A program made the translations under genes and the position numbers. The notes beneath the pieces were generated by a model that was not told the DNA's origin, made no database searches, and was given only the letters and a program-made list of their open reading frames with translations. Below are positions 23,206 through 31,864 of a stretch of DNA of 64,000 bases, piece by piece. Position 1 is the stretch's first letter. Each line of letters opens with the position of its first letter. This stretch comes from Flavobacteriia bacterium (GTDB lineage Bacteria; Bacteroidota; Bacteroidia; Flavobacteriales_D; Crocinitomicaceae): NCBI GenBank assembly GCA_947450325.1, contig CANFUT010000021.1:1-64000 (forward strand), read 5' to 3'.

Positions 23206-23388
23206 TTAAACATTTTTCTTTTTAATGAAAAATAAAACGACGGCCAACAGAAATGTTCCAATTATTTGAATAGGAATATTCAATGTGTCGATTTGGGGAT
23301 AACATACATGAACAACCTTTGTTAAACCGAAGATTATCCCAAAAAGTACAACCCAAAACAAAAAGATATTTTTCAAAATAGTAATCAT
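23206..23388 (-). CDS. Possible small two-helix membrane protein
   Basis: A 60-codon frame from the ATG at 23388 encodes two hydrophobic segments (FLFWVVLFGIIFGLTKVV and IIGTFLLAVVLFFIKK) and a basic tail. This fits a small inner-membrane protein. There is no recognisable family and the AT-rich region could generate such a frame by chance. It lies alone between the mltG terminator and the sigma-factor gene. Confidence 0.35.
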   Translation of the reverse strand: MITILKNIFLFWVVLFGIIFGLTKVVHVCYPQIDTLNIPIQIIGTFLLAVVLFFIKKKNV

Positions 23389-23649
23389 TTCGGCATTCAA
23401 TATTTTAGCTTTTGAAATTCAAACATACAAAAAAAAACAACAATTTTTCATTTGGTTATACAAATCTATCAATTCGTTTTTTCTAGCTTTCACAACACTT
23501 TCCAAACATTTATTTTCAAATTTTTATAATAACTAGAATTTTTGGTTCGTTTTATGATAAAATAGTGTAACGAATTATAAAGTTTGCATTATTTGATTGT
23601 AAAGTCTGCAAGCTTTACATGCATAAAACCAAAAATAAAACCAGAAATC

Positions 23650-24219
23650 ATGACAGTTAACCCATTGTATCACCACACACACGAGCGTCTTGAGGAGGAG
23701 CAAGTGTGGATACAGCAAGCTAAAAGCAACCCTGAGTTGTTTGGCCCGCTGTACAAGAAATACCATGAGCCCATTTTCCGGTACATTCACCAACGGATGG
23801 ATGATACCGAAATGGCATTTGATGTTACGTCACAAGTATTTATGAAAGCATTGAAAAATATTCATAAATATGAGAATAGAGGAGTACCATTCGGTTCTTG
23901 GTTGTATCGAATTGCGAAAAGTGAATTGTATCAATCTTTCCGCGACAAGCAATCACTAAGAACAGTGAATGTTGAAAGTGTTACTCTTTTTGAAATGATG
24001 GATGAAATGGACGAAGATCAATCTGAAATCAATAAAAAAATTCTTTTTCGTGCATTGGGTAAAATGAAAGAAGAGCCACTTCAGTTGATAGAAATGCGTT
24101 TTTTCGAACGACGTTCTTTCAAAGAAATTGGCGAAATTTTAGACATCACTGAAAACAATGCAAAAGTGAAGTGTTTTAGAGCGTTAGAAAAATTAAAAAA
24201 ATATTTTCATGAGAAATAA
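23650..24219 (+). CDS. ECF-family RNA polymerase sigma factor
   Basis: This 189-residue protein starts at the ATG at 23650. An upstream in-frame ATG at 23584 would add 22 residues without homology. Region 2 is visible as LFGPLYKKYHEPIFRYIHQR through DVTSQVFMKALKNIHKYENR and PFGSWLYRIAKSELYQSFRD. Region 4 follows as IEMRFFERRSFKEIGEILD and ENNAKVKCFRALEKLKKYF, a helix-turn-helix that reads the -35 element. It directs transcription of an extracytoplasmic-stress or specialised regulon. No canonical zinc-type anti-sigma gene follows; instead there are a 48-codon gene and a membrane protein, each overlapping the previous one. Confidence 0.93.
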   Translation: MTVNPLYHHTHERLEEEQVWIQQAKSNPELFGPLYKKYHEPIFRYIHQRMDDTEMAFDVTSQVFMKALKNIHKYENRGVPFGSWLYRIAKSELYQSFRDKQSLRTVNVESVTLFEMMDEMDEDQSEINKKILFRALGKMKEEPLQLIEMRFFERRSFKEIGEILDITENNAKVKCFRALEKLKKYFHEK

Positions 24220-24355
24220 TAAGCATCATTTCAAGATTCCTTTCTTCCATCTGGAGGAAAGGAATTTGGCTACAATCAATAAAAAGCAAGACATTTTGAA
24301 ACAATATTTAGAACAGTTTTGTAATTTTCAACCTTTATTTAATTCGTGCAGATGA
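24209..24355 (+). CDS. 48-residue link protein between sigma factor and membrane protein
   Basis: An ATG at 24209 overlaps the last 11 bases of the sigma-factor gene and opens a 48-codon frame whose TGA at 24353-24355 overlaps the next gene's ATG at 24352 (ATGA). The product begins MRNNKHHFKIPFFHLEERN and continues with a helical segment (INKKQDILKQYLEQF). It has no membrane helix. The FKIP..xLEER pattern loosely recalls the cytoplasmic N-termini of Bacteroidota anti-sigma proteins, but this is weak. Overlap at both ends is the main reason to accept it. It may bind the sigma factor or serve only as a translational bridge. Confidence 0.55.
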   Translation: MRNNKHHFKIPFFHLEERNLATINKKQDILKQYLEQFCNFQPLFNSCR

Positions 24356-25974
24356 CCAATAGAAAAATGAATCTGGATCGCCCCAACCTAAATTCAGAGC
24401 AAATCAGCGCAAGACAAAATTTTGATAAAGTACTATCAAAACATTTGTTATCAAAACCTCCCGTTTGGAAAAATCCATGGTTTTGGGGACCAACAGGATT
24501 AGCCTCCATCGGAATCGCACTTTTTTTTAGTGTGAATTATTTAAACAGTCAAAATGAAACACATGATAAGACAAATACTTTAGCAATCACAGATTTACCA
24601 AAAGACACTGAATGTATTCATCCACCGATTGAAGGTGAAGATGTTCCATTTCAAACTTTTGAAGTAAATCCAAATAAAAACGAAGAAATCATTCTTCCAA
24701 GTGGGACAAAAATTGAGATTCCAAAAGAAAGTTTGTTACCTGAAAATAAGAATGAAAGCGTAGAAATTGAAGTGCGAGAATTTCCAAATAAAGTTTCTGC
24801 TTTTCTAGCTGGAATTCCTATGGATTATAAAAAAGAGGACGCATTCATCTCAGCAGGAATGATTGAAATTAGAGGGAAACAAAACGATCAAGTGGTTGAA
24901 ATTAATACCGAAAAACCGATTGAAATCGATATGATGTTGACTAAAAATCCTGCAGGTTTTGATTTTTGGAGCTTGAATGAAACAACAAGAGACTGGACCA
25001 AATATCCTGTAAAATATGAAATGAATCATCAAAAAGAGGAATCGAAATTGAGTTTGAATAATCCGGTTGCAATTAAAAAGCAGATTGCCAATATTGATGA
25101 TCAAATGGTCGCTTTAAACCAATCAAAATCGGAAGTTCAAAAGCCAAGTACTGAAAGTTTTAAAATCCCCAATGAATCTCATCAAAAATTCGACTTGGAT
25201 TTTAACAAGAAAACATATCCCGAATTAGCTAAATTTGAGAATCTAGTTTTTGAAATTCTACCAACTTCTGGTTATGACAAAAACTTTACAAAAAAAACAT
25301 GGTCGGATGTTAAATTGGAAAAAAATAAAGAAGTCTATGAAATGATTTTTACATCAAATTCTGAAAAAATGAGATTACCTGTTAGACCAGTTTTACAAGG
25401 TAAGGAATTGACAGAAGCCAGAAAGGAATTTGATGCGGCGATCAATAATTTCAACGAAACTGTTGCTGAAATTGAGAAAAACAAATCAGTCTTGCAAAAA
25501 CAAAAAGAAGCATATCAAAAGGCTTTGATGGGTGACTTGGCTGCATTAAATGAAAAAATAGTTAGTAACTCAGATGACAAAGGAACGGCAAGTTTTAAAT
25601 TGAATCAATGGGGTGTTTACAATTGTGACAAACCAAGTAGATACCCTGCTGCGATGAAAAATGAAACATTTTTTGTTTGGGAAAGCTCATCCAATTCAGC
25701 AGATTTTAATCAGATTTTTGTTTTTAACCTAGACAAAGATTTGAGATTCAATTATGGAGATAGAGCATTTCATCCTATTTCAAATTTTGGATTTCATGCA
25801 AATGATGAATTGATTATATTTGGTGTTGAAAGAGGAGGCGATTTCGGGATTTGTGAATTAAAAAGTGGAAAATCTAAAAATATTTCTTCGAAAATAATTT
25901 TCAAAAAGGAAGAAAACGGTGAATCTATCAAAGATGTACTCAATATGTTAATGAATGAAACTGTTTCTGTTTAG
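24352..25974 (+). CDS. Single-pass membrane protein with extracytoplasmic ZU5-like domain, sigma operon
   Basis: The 540-residue product has a cytoplasmic stretch of about 45 residues, one membrane helix (WGPTGLASIGIALFFSVNYL) and a large extracytoplasmic part. That part contains LPSGTKIEIPKESLLPE, VEIEVREFPN and FISAGMIEIRG, the same arrangement as in the lipoprotein at 3618-4556, then a coiled-coil (AAINNFNETVAEIEKNKSVL) and a C-terminal beta-rich part. Position directly after an ECF sigma gene, topology and ATGA coupling suggest that it is the sensor/anti-sigma component, although no known anti-sigma domain is visible. It overlaps the next gene by 20 bp. Confidence 0.7.
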   Translation: MTNRKMNLDRPNLNSEQISARQNFDKVLSKHLLSKPPVWKNPWFWGPTGLASIGIALFFSVNYLNSQNETHDKTNTLAITDLPKDTECIHPPIEGEDVPFQTFEVNPNKNEEIILPSGTKIEIPKESLLPENKNESVEIEVREFPNKVSAFLAGIPMDYKKEDAFISAGMIEIRGKQNDQVVEINTEKPIEIDMMLTKNPAGFDFWSLNETTRDWTKYPVKYEMNHQKEESKLSLNNPVAIKKQIANIDDQMVALNQSKSEVQKPSTESFKIPNESHQKFDLDFNKKTYPELAKFENLVFEILPTSGYDKNFTKKTWSDVKLEKNKEVYEMIFTSNSEKMRLPVRPVLQGKELTEARKEFDAAINNFNETVAEIEKNKSVLQKQKEAYQKALMGDLAALNEKIVSNSDDKGTASFKLNQWGVYNCDKPSRYPAAMKNETFFVWESSSNSADFNQIFVFNLDKDLRFNYGDRAFHPISNFGFHANDELIIFGVERGGDFGICELKSGKSKNISSKIIFKKEENGESIKDVLNMLMNETVSV

Positions 25975-26362
25975 TTTTTTAATGCTAAATAATCTTTTTT
26001 TAGTTGCTCAACCTGAAAAGATTGAACATGTAAAAATTGGCTTGGATTCCACTCAACAAGAAAATTTATTTCCGCATATTAATCAATATTATGAAGGTGA
26101 AATTCCGATTGCTCAGCTTGGTGATATGGAAGGCATTCAAACAGCAGAAAATTATAAAATTCAGTCATTTATAATAAATTATGCTCATGGTGAGAAAAAT
26201 GTATCCGTTGAGGTTAAAGGAAATATTATACCAAAAGAAGTAATAGAAGATATTTATAAATTTGCATTAGGCGAAATGGTTTTTATTACCAAAATCGTTA
26301 CTGAAGATGAAAATAAAAATATTTTTGAATTAATCCCAATGAATTTAATCCCAATAGAATGA
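25955..26362 (+). CDS. Small secreted protein, possibly GldM-C-like fold
   Basis: The 135-residue protein has a signal peptide (MKLFLFSFLMLNNLFLVAQ). The rest reads as a single beta-rich domain: YKIQSFIINYAHGEKNVSVEVKGNIIPKEV, then FALGEMVFITKIVTEDENK and FELIPMNLIPIE. The pattern of a G-x-x-I/L-P turn followed by a G-E-x-V-F-I-x-x-I strand recalls the C-terminal domain of the gliding/T9SS protein GldM. That is resemblance only. It overlaps the membrane protein by 20 bp and the next gene by 4 bp, so it belongs to the sigma operon. Confidence 0.6.
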   Translation: MKLFLFSFLMLNNLFLVAQPEKIEHVKIGLDSTQQENLFPHINQYYEGEIPIAQLGDMEGIQTAENYKIQSFIINYAHGEKNVSVEVKGNIIPKEVIEDIYKFALGEMVFITKIVTEDENKNIFELIPMNLIPIE

Positions 26363-26772
26363 AAGTACTACAGGTCTTATTTTTAACTGGTTTTTTGTCG
26401 ATCAATGGGTTTTCTCAAGAAAAAATTGAAACAGTAAAGATTGCAAAAAATGAATCGTTTTTATTCCGCGGTCAAGGTCAAGAAATAAACAATGGATATC
26501 TTTATGTAGATCAACAGGGTTATTTTTACTTTGTTGTTCTAACAATTAGTCAATCGGATGTTTTTAAATGGTTTGAACAGCGAAAAGACAGCCAAAATGT
26601 TTATAAAGGAATACTTCAAAATGGGCAATACAAAACGTTAACCTTAGTTCGGGAAAATGAACCAGGAGAACAGATGGTTTTCTATTTTGAAAAAAAGGAG
26701 AAAGACATAATTGAATTAATTTCCTTGGATGACGGAAAAATCTATGATTTCAAACAGATTTTAAGCAATTAA
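26359..26772 (+). CDS. Small secreted protein, unknown function
   Basis: This 137-residue protein has a Sec signal (VLQVLFLTGFLSINGFSQ) and a soluble mature part, with strands such as NNGYLYVDQQGYFYFVVLTI and EQMVFYFEKKEKDIIELI. I recognise no family. Its start overlaps the preceding stop as ATGA. It is the last gene of the run that begins with the ECF sigma factor. Its product probably acts in the periplasm with the other two exported products. Confidence 0.6.
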   Translation: MKVLQVLFLTGFLSINGFSQEKIETVKIAKNESFLFRGQGQEINNGYLYVDQQGYFYFVVLTISQSDVFKWFEQRKDSQNVYKGILQNGQYKTLTLVRENEPGEQMVFYFEKKEKDIIELISLDDGKIYDFKQILSN

Positions 26773-26896
26773 TGTGTTAGAATTCTCATTCACAGGTCGG
26801 TTTTGATAACTTATTCTAACAAATGTAGATTTAGAACATTTTTTTATTTAAATTCGTGACGTTAAATTGACATTTTGTGTCATTTTTATTTTAATT

Positions 26897-27838
26897 ATGA
26901 GATATTTTTTAACTTTTTGTTTAGTATTATCTAGTCTAATCTCTTTTAGTCAATCATCCAATTTCAACTCTGGGAAAAATTGGAAGTTGAATAGAAAAGA
27001 ATTAATCATTCAAGCAGGAGCTACGCAATTTTTAGGTGATTTGGGGGGAAGAGATCAAATTGGGACTGACTACAGTTTAGTTGATTTAAATTTTCCATCT
27101 ACTAGTTTTGATGTTGGTGTTGGCTATAGATATCGTTTCGCACCACATTTCGCAACTACTTCATTATTGAATATTGGGTTACTCAAAGGGAGCGATGCTT
27201 TAACAAACGATTCAGATAGACATGCAAGAAATTTATCGTTTCGATCTCCTGTTGTCAATTTAAGTCAGCGTTTAGAATGGTTAATTTTTGTAAATGAAAA
27301 ATATGGCAAAAGATACAACATGAAAGGCATGAAAGGCTTTGGGGAACACCATGATCAAGTTTATGTTTTTGCTGGAATTGGTTTTGCATATTTCAATCCA
27401 CAAGCCCAATATAATGGAAATTGGGTAAACTTGAGACCTTTAAAAACCGAAGGTCAAGGATTAGAAGGTGGTGCAAAAGTTTATTTACCATTTACTGCAA
27501 CTATTCCGATTGGAATAGGTTACAGAAGAGCACTTGCTGGAATGTGGAGAATTGGTATTGAAGCTACGTATGTTAAAACTTTTTCAGATTACATCGATGA
27601 CGTTCATGGTTTCTATTACGATCCTACTATTTTAGCTACTCAAGTCTCTGCAACTTCTGCAGCATTGAGTAATCCATCAGTAACACATCCAGAATGGTTT
27701 AATCCCGGATCAAAAAGAGGTGAGCCTCAAAAAGATGCTTATTTTTATGTTAATTTGACTTTTTACAAAAACTTCTCATATAAACCAATGAAGAAAATGC
27801 GAATTTCTCGATACAAAGGAGGAAGAGCGAAGTTCTAA
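26897..27838 (+). CDS. PorG-like (DUF6089) outer-membrane protein
   Basis: Starting at the ATG at 26897 gives 313 residues with a signal peptide (MRYFLTFCLVLSSLISFSQ). The mature part opens with the pattern ELIIQAGATQFLGDLGG and continues with SFDVGVGYRYRFAPHFA, then further barrel strands and YFYVNLTFYKNF. This matches PorG/DUF6089-type barrels that belong to or resemble T9SS core components. The C-terminal basic tail (RISRYKGGRAKF) is also typical. PorG anchors the PorK/N ring in the outer membrane. Paralogues of other function exist, so the T9SS role is likely but unproven. Confidence 0.75.
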   Translation: MRYFLTFCLVLSSLISFSQSSNFNSGKNWKLNRKELIIQAGATQFLGDLGGRDQIGTDYSLVDLNFPSTSFDVGVGYRYRFAPHFATTSLLNIGLLKGSDALTNDSDRHARNLSFRSPVVNLSQRLEWLIFVNEKYGKRYNMKGMKGFGEHHDQVYVFAGIGFAYFNPQAQYNGNWVNLRPLKTEGQGLEGGAKVYLPFTATIPIGIGYRRALAGMWRIGIEATYVKTFSDYIDDVHGFYYDPTILATQVSATSAALSNPSVTHPEWFNPGSKRGEPQKDAYFYVNLTFYKNFSYKPMKKMRISRYKGGRAKF

Positions 27839-27863
27839 TTGTTGGAAAAATATTGATAAAATT

Positions 27864-27900
27864 AAAGCGAGGGGCATTTGTTCCTCGCTTTCTGTTTTTA
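27864..27900 (+). terminator. Terminator of the PorG-like gene
   Basis: A 9-bp stem, AAAGCGAGG (27864-27872) with CCTCGCTTT (27883-27891), is followed by CTGTTTTTA. Its loop contains the -33 element of the next promoter. Confidence 0.8.
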
Positions 27901-27906
27901 CCTTTG
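27877..27906 (+). promoter_or_regulatory. pyrD promoter
   Basis: TTTG (27877-27880) and TACCTTTG (27899-27906) lie 22 bp apart, start to start, and 17 bp before the chosen ATG at 27923. This supports that start. The promoter is nested within the upstream terminator. Confidence 0.65.
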
Positions 27907-27922
27907 TCCAAAGTTCTATATT

Positions 27923-28954
27923 ATGTATTCAATAGTAAGGTTTTTCTTATTTTTATTTGATCCCGAAAAAGTCCATCATTTTACGGCAAAAGCAATTCAT
28001 TTCATTTTATCAATACCCGGAATGAAATTGATTTGGAAAAAACTATACATCATTGAAGATAAAAGATTAGAAAGAGAAGTTTTTGGATTGAAATTTAAAA
28101 ATCCTGTAGGTTTAGGTGCCGGATTCGATAAAGATGCCAAAATGTTTAACGATTTGGCATATTGCGGTTTTGGATTCATCGAAATCGGAACAGTGACTCC
28201 TCTAGCGCAAGCTGGAAATGAGAAACCAAGGTTATTCAGAGTAAAACAAGACGAAGGAATTATTAATCGAATGGGTTTCAATAATGATGGTGCAGAAGCA
28301 GCAGCAAATCGATTAAAAGGTAAAAGAACTAACGTTATTATAGGAGGAAATATTGGTAAAAATAAGATAACAGCGAATGAAGATGCCCTTTCTGATTATC
28401 TTAAAGCATTTAAAGTTCTTTTTCCTGTCGTAGATTATTTTGTTGTGAATGTTTCTTCACCAAATACACCAAATTTAAGGGACTTACAAGAGAAAGAACC
28501 GTTAATGGCTTTGTTGTCAGAATTGGTTAAGGAAAACAATCAAAACAAAGAACCAAAACCAATTTTATTAAAAATCGCACCTGATTTAACTGATGGTCAA
28601 TTAGATGATATAATTGAAATCGTTGAGAAATCACAAATTCAAGGTGTAATTGCAACCAATACGACTATTTCAAGAGAAAATCTTAAAACTGATTCTAGAA
28701 TTATTGAATCAATTGGTGCTGGAGGATTATCTGGTAAACCTGTAAAAAATCGCTCAACTGAGGTAATTCGATATTTGGCAGAAAAGTCTAACAAAGCGTT
28801 CCCAATCATAGGAATCGGCGGAATTCATTCTGAACAAGATGCCTTAGAAAAATTAGATGCAGGAGCAGATTTAGTTCAACTTTACACCGGATTTATCTAC
28901 GAGGGACCAGGATTAGTGAAAAGAATCAACAAGGCGATTTTAGCTCGAAAATAA
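27923..28954 (+). CDS. pyrD: Dihydroorotate dehydrogenase (quinone), class 2
   Basis: This 343-residue FMN enzyme oxidises dihydroorotate to orotate in pyrimidine synthesis, passing electrons to membrane quinone. The N-terminal amphipathic helices ([20 protein letters not shown]) that mark class 2 are present, then [37 protein letters not shown], the catalytic Ser in [15 protein letters not shown] and the FMN phosphate loop [14 protein letters not shown]. An upstream in-frame ATG at 27878 lies ahead of the promoter -7 element and is rejected. pyrG is also in the window but not linked. Confidence 0.96.
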   Translation: MYSIVRFFLFLFDPEKVHHFTAKAIHFILSIPGMKLIWKKLYIIEDKRLEREVFGLKFKNPVGLGAGFDKDAKMFNDLAYCGFGFIEIGTVTPLAQAGNEKPRLFRVKQDEGIINRMGFNNDGAEAAANRLKGKRTNVIIGGNIGKNKITANEDALSDYLKAFKVLFPVVDYFVVNVSSPNTPNLRDLQEKEPLMALLSELVKENNQNKEPKPILLKIAPDLTDGQLDDIIEIVEKSQIQGVIATNTTISRENLKTDSRIIESIGAGGLSGKPVKNRSTEVIRYLAEKSNKAFPIIGIGGIHSEQDALEKLDAGADLVQLYTGFIYEGPGLVKRINKAILARK

Positions 28955-29020
28955 ACTAAAATTTTCAAGACATTTATTAATTCTATTGATTATAGAAGTA
29001 AATCAATTAATTTTACAACC

Positions 29021-29887
29021 ATGGAAAAGCTAAAAGTAATAGAATGTCCGCGCGATGCGATGCAAGGCATAATTGATTTTATTCCAAGTGAAAAAAAAGC
29101 GAGTTACATTAATCAATTGCTAAATTGTGGATTCGACACTATCGACTTTGGAAGTTTTGTTTCTGCTAAAGCAATTCCACAATTGAAAGACACAGTAGAA
29201 GTGTTGGACAAACTTGACTTGAGTAATACTGAAACTAATTTATTGGCGATCATTGCCAATGAACGCGGGGCAGAGGAAGCTGTGCAATTTGAAGAAATTG
29301 ACTTTTTAGGTTTTCCTTTTTCCGTTTCTGAAACTTTCCAAAAAAGAAATACAAATGCCACTATTGAAGAATCATGGTCACGGCTTGAAACAATCCAAAA
29401 TTTAGCATTCAAAAACAACAAAGATTTAGTTGTATATCTTTCGATGGGTTTCGGAAACCCTTATGGAGATGTTTGGAATTCTGATATTGTCATTAAATGG
29501 TCCGAGCGATTATATAATGAATTGGGAATAAAAATTTTAGCGCTTTCAGACACAATTGGTTGTGCTACCCCAACCTTGGTCTCATCCTTGTTTAAAGATT
29601 TAATTCCAGAATTGAAAAATGTTGAGTTTGGTGCTCATTTACATACTGTTCCTGAAAATGCAAAATTATTGGTTGAAGCTGCATACAGTAGCGGATGTAG
29701 AAGATTCGACGGCGCAATCAAAGGTTTTGGTGGCTGTCCGATGGCTGCAAATGATTTGACTGGAAACATGCCAACTGAATTGATGTTGCAGTGGTTTCAA
29801 GAAAATGAAATTTCAACTGGAATTGACAATCAAGAGTTTAAACGCGCATTTGAAATGAGTAGTTCTGTTTTTCCAATTCATGTATAG
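29021..29887 (+). CDS. Hydroxymethylglutaryl-CoA lyase family protein
   Basis: The 288-residue protein has an HMGL-like TIM barrel. The metal/catalytic segment ECPRDAMQG (Arg11-Asp12) is present, with FGSFVSAKAIPQLKDT, LSDTIGCATP, the His pair in GAHLHTVPENA (about 205) and GCRRFDGAIKGFGGCPMA with the Cys of the flexible lid (about 237). HMG-CoA lyase cleaves HMG-CoA to acetoacetate and acetyl-CoA in leucine breakdown. Compared with classic lyases the E-V-G-P-R-D start is altered to E-C-P-R-D, but the other motifs are kept. No leucine-degradation genes adjoin it. Confidence 0.88.
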   Translation: MEKLKVIECPRDAMQGIIDFIPSEKKASYINQLLNCGFDTIDFGSFVSAKAIPQLKDTVEVLDKLDLSNTETNLLAIIANERGAEEAVQFEEIDFLGFPFSVSETFQKRNTNATIEESWSRLETIQNLAFKNNKDLVVYLSMGFGNPYGDVWNSDIVIKWSERLYNELGIKILALSDTIGCATPTLVSSLFKDLIPELKNVEFGAHLHTVPENAKLLVEAAYSSGCRRFDGAIKGFGGCPMAANDLTGNMPTELMLQWFQENEISTGIDNQEFKRAFEMSSSVFPIHV

Positions 29888-29929
29888 TAACCTATTTGTC
29901 TTTTTACGTTTTGTATAAAATTTTTAGAA

Positions 29930-30553
29930 ATGAATAAAATTTTGCCTTTTTTGTTTGTGTTGGTTATATTTTCGTCTTGTAAAGATGAACCAAAGGATAT
30001 TCCAATTGAAGTTGTTGATAATCAAGAAGTAAAAAAAGAGAAAAATATTGAAATATTATTTGATGAAGTGAAGTTTTCAGATCCAAAAATGTTGGATTTA
30101 CTTTACGAACTAAAGATTTGCGATCCCAATCAAAAGGACTTGAACAATGCAGTTCAACCAGCATGTAATCCTAAGTTTTTTCACGTTTTGCCATTCATTG
30201 AAAATGAAAAAATTGACAATGCTTTTATACTCGTAATCAGATCTGGTGTTCATGATTGGCCATTGAGAAGAGCGTTGGTATACCAGCGTGAACAAGGGAA
30301 ATTGGTATTGGTAAATACATTTGTAGCTCATTTAATAGGAATGCGAAAATCTCCTTCTGGACATGATGATTTGGTTTTGCAATTCTTTGATGAATTTGAA
30401 AATAGATTACAATGTTTGTATAAATGGAAAGAAAATCGATATCAATACGTTTGCGTTGAAAAAATTGAAGGCAGCAAAATCAAAAAAGAACTGCAAGATT
30501 CAATGAACGTTGAAATCGCTAAAGTAATTCGAGACAACAAAATGGCATTGTAA
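29930..30553 (+). CDS. Lipoprotein, unknown function
   Basis: This 207-residue protein has a lipoprotein signal (MNKILPFLFVLVIFSSC). The mature part is mixed alpha/beta and soluble, with four further Cys residues (ICDPNQ, ACNP, LQCLY, VCVEK) that may form disulfides in the periplasm. I do not recognise a family. It is followed 6 bp later by another lipoprotein gene and the two are likely cotranscribed. Confidence 0.7.
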   Translation: MNKILPFLFVLVIFSSCKDEPKDIPIEVVDNQEVKKEKNIEILFDEVKFSDPKMLDLLYELKICDPNQKDLNNAVQPACNPKFFHVLPFIENEKIDNAFILVIRSGVHDWPLRRALVYQREQGKLVLVNTFVAHLIGMRKSPSGHDDLVLQFFDEFENRLQCLYKWKENRYQYVCVEKIEGSKIKKELQDSMNVEIAKVIRDNKMAL

Positions 30554-30559
30554 AATCAT

Positions 30560-30979
30560 ATGATGAAGCTTGGGAAATTACTAGTTTTGGTCTTGATACT
30601 TAATGCTTGCGTTTCAGATAATCAGATGATTAAAATCGATCAATCATTTGTTTTTCACAGCAATACTTCAAAGGTTTGGTTGGTCATTCATAAATATAAG
30701 AACGGAAAAGATTTCTCTCCACTAAGCAATAAATACAAAGAAATTTTGATTTTCCACAAGTCTGGAAATTTTTACATGCAGAAGATGAATACATTGGGAG
30801 ATGAAATTGGCCAAAAGGGCACATTTTCAGTTTCAGAAAATTTCAATAATGTTCGTTTTGATTTTGATAAAACACACTGGAATTTTGCTTTAAAAATGCT
30901 TTCAGACGAGAAAATTATTTTGAAACCAATTTCTAATTACGAATATTCACTTGAATTAATTCCAATCCCTGAACCTTAG
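30560..30979 (+). CDS. Small lipoprotein, lipocalin-like pattern
   Basis: The 139-residue protein has the signal MMKLGKLLVLVLILNAC, lipidated at Cys17. The mature part shows a run of short strands, including KEILIFHKSGNFYMQKMN, GTFSVSEN and ALKMLSDEKIILKPIS. This is similar to the small lipocalin-like lipoproteins common in Flavobacteriia, but the similarity is only of pattern. It follows the preceding lipoprotein gene by 6 bp. Confidence 0.6.
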   Translation: MMKLGKLLVLVLILNACVSDNQMIKIDQSFVFHSNTSKVWLVIHKYKNGKDFSPLSNKYKEILIFHKSGNFYMQKMNTLGDEIGQKGTFSVSENFNNVRFDFDKTHWNFALKMLSDEKIILKPISNYEYSLELIPIPEP

Positions 30980-30985
30980 AACGAA

Positions 30986-31792
30986 TTATCTTTTAATTAT
31001 TCTAATTGTTTTGATACTTCCAGCGATTTCAATTCTCAATAAGTAAACTCCTGAATTTAAATTGGATAAATCTATTTGGTCTCCATTATTATAATTAAAT
31101 TCATTCATTAGTTTTCCTTCTAACGAAAAGACTGAAACTTGATTGATTTTTTTGTCACAATTGATTTTGATATTTCCGGCCGTAGGATTTGGATATACTT
31201 GAATTTGTATGTCAGTTAATTCCTGGATTCCAACTGGATCATTTTTGCGAACATTGATATCATCCAAATACAACTTAAAACCATCGTTTGTAGTATTTAC
31301 AAATGCTAAATAAACAGTTTGTCCATTAAAACCTAAACCACTTAAATCAATTTCCCTTGTGGTCCATTCTGGATTTTCAAGTACAACTAATCTTACTGTA
31401 TCTAAAAAATCAGCAACTTGATTTGAAGTCGAAATTAAAACTTTATAATTTTCAGGATAAGATGGATCATGAGATTTTGCTTGCCAAGAAAGGTAATTTC
31501 CGTAATCACCCAAGGTGATTGCTGGTGTGATTAACCATTTATTTGCTTGACCTACAGGTTCGTAAAAGGAGGTAGAACTTACAACGGAATCAGCTGTGTT
31601 TTCTGGGTCTGCCTTGATAATCCAAGGATTTACATATTCTGCAACAGCACTATTTGGAACTTGTTGATCAACGTCCACCATAGACCAAGTTGAAGGAAAG
31701 CCAGATTGAAAATCTTCGTTTAAAATTACCACCTGACTCATTGAAACGAAAGACAATCCAAGTGAAACTATAGTTAAAATATATTTTGACAT
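30986..31792 (-). CDS. Secreted protein with choice-of-anchor J domain and T9SS sorting domain
   Basis: This 268-residue protein has a Sec signal to about residue 19 and a beta-jellyroll of the cleaved-adhesin/choice-of-anchor-J type (EDFQSGFPSTWSMVDVD; ANKWLITPAITLGDYGNYLSWQAKSHD; LYLDDINV). It ends in a type A T9SS C-terminal domain from about residue 196 (VYPNPTAGNIKI; LNSGVYLLRIEIAG; terminal IKRs). It should cross the outer membrane by T9SS and be attached to the cell surface through A-LPS or released. Ligand is unknown; related domains bind sugars or proteins. It is convergent with the lipoprotein genes. Confidence 0.9.
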   Translation of the reverse strand: MSKYILTIVSLGLSFVSMSQVVILNEDFQSGFPSTWSMVDVDQQVPNSAVAEYVNPWIIKADPENTADSVVSSTSFYEPVGQANKWLITPAITLGDYGNYLSWQAKSHDPSYPENYKVLISTSNQVADFLDTVRLVVLENPEWTTREIDLSGLGFNGQTVYLAFVNTTNDGFKLYLDDINVRKNDPVGIQELTDIQIQVYPNPTAGNIKINCDKKINQVSVFSLEGKLMNEFNYNNGDQIDLSNLNSGVYLLRIEIAGSIKTIRIIKR

Positions 31793-31864
31793 AGATACAA
31801 AGTTAAAAGAATATTGGCAGATTTTAGAAAATGCCCGGTAAAATAATGTTAAATGGAAAATTAC

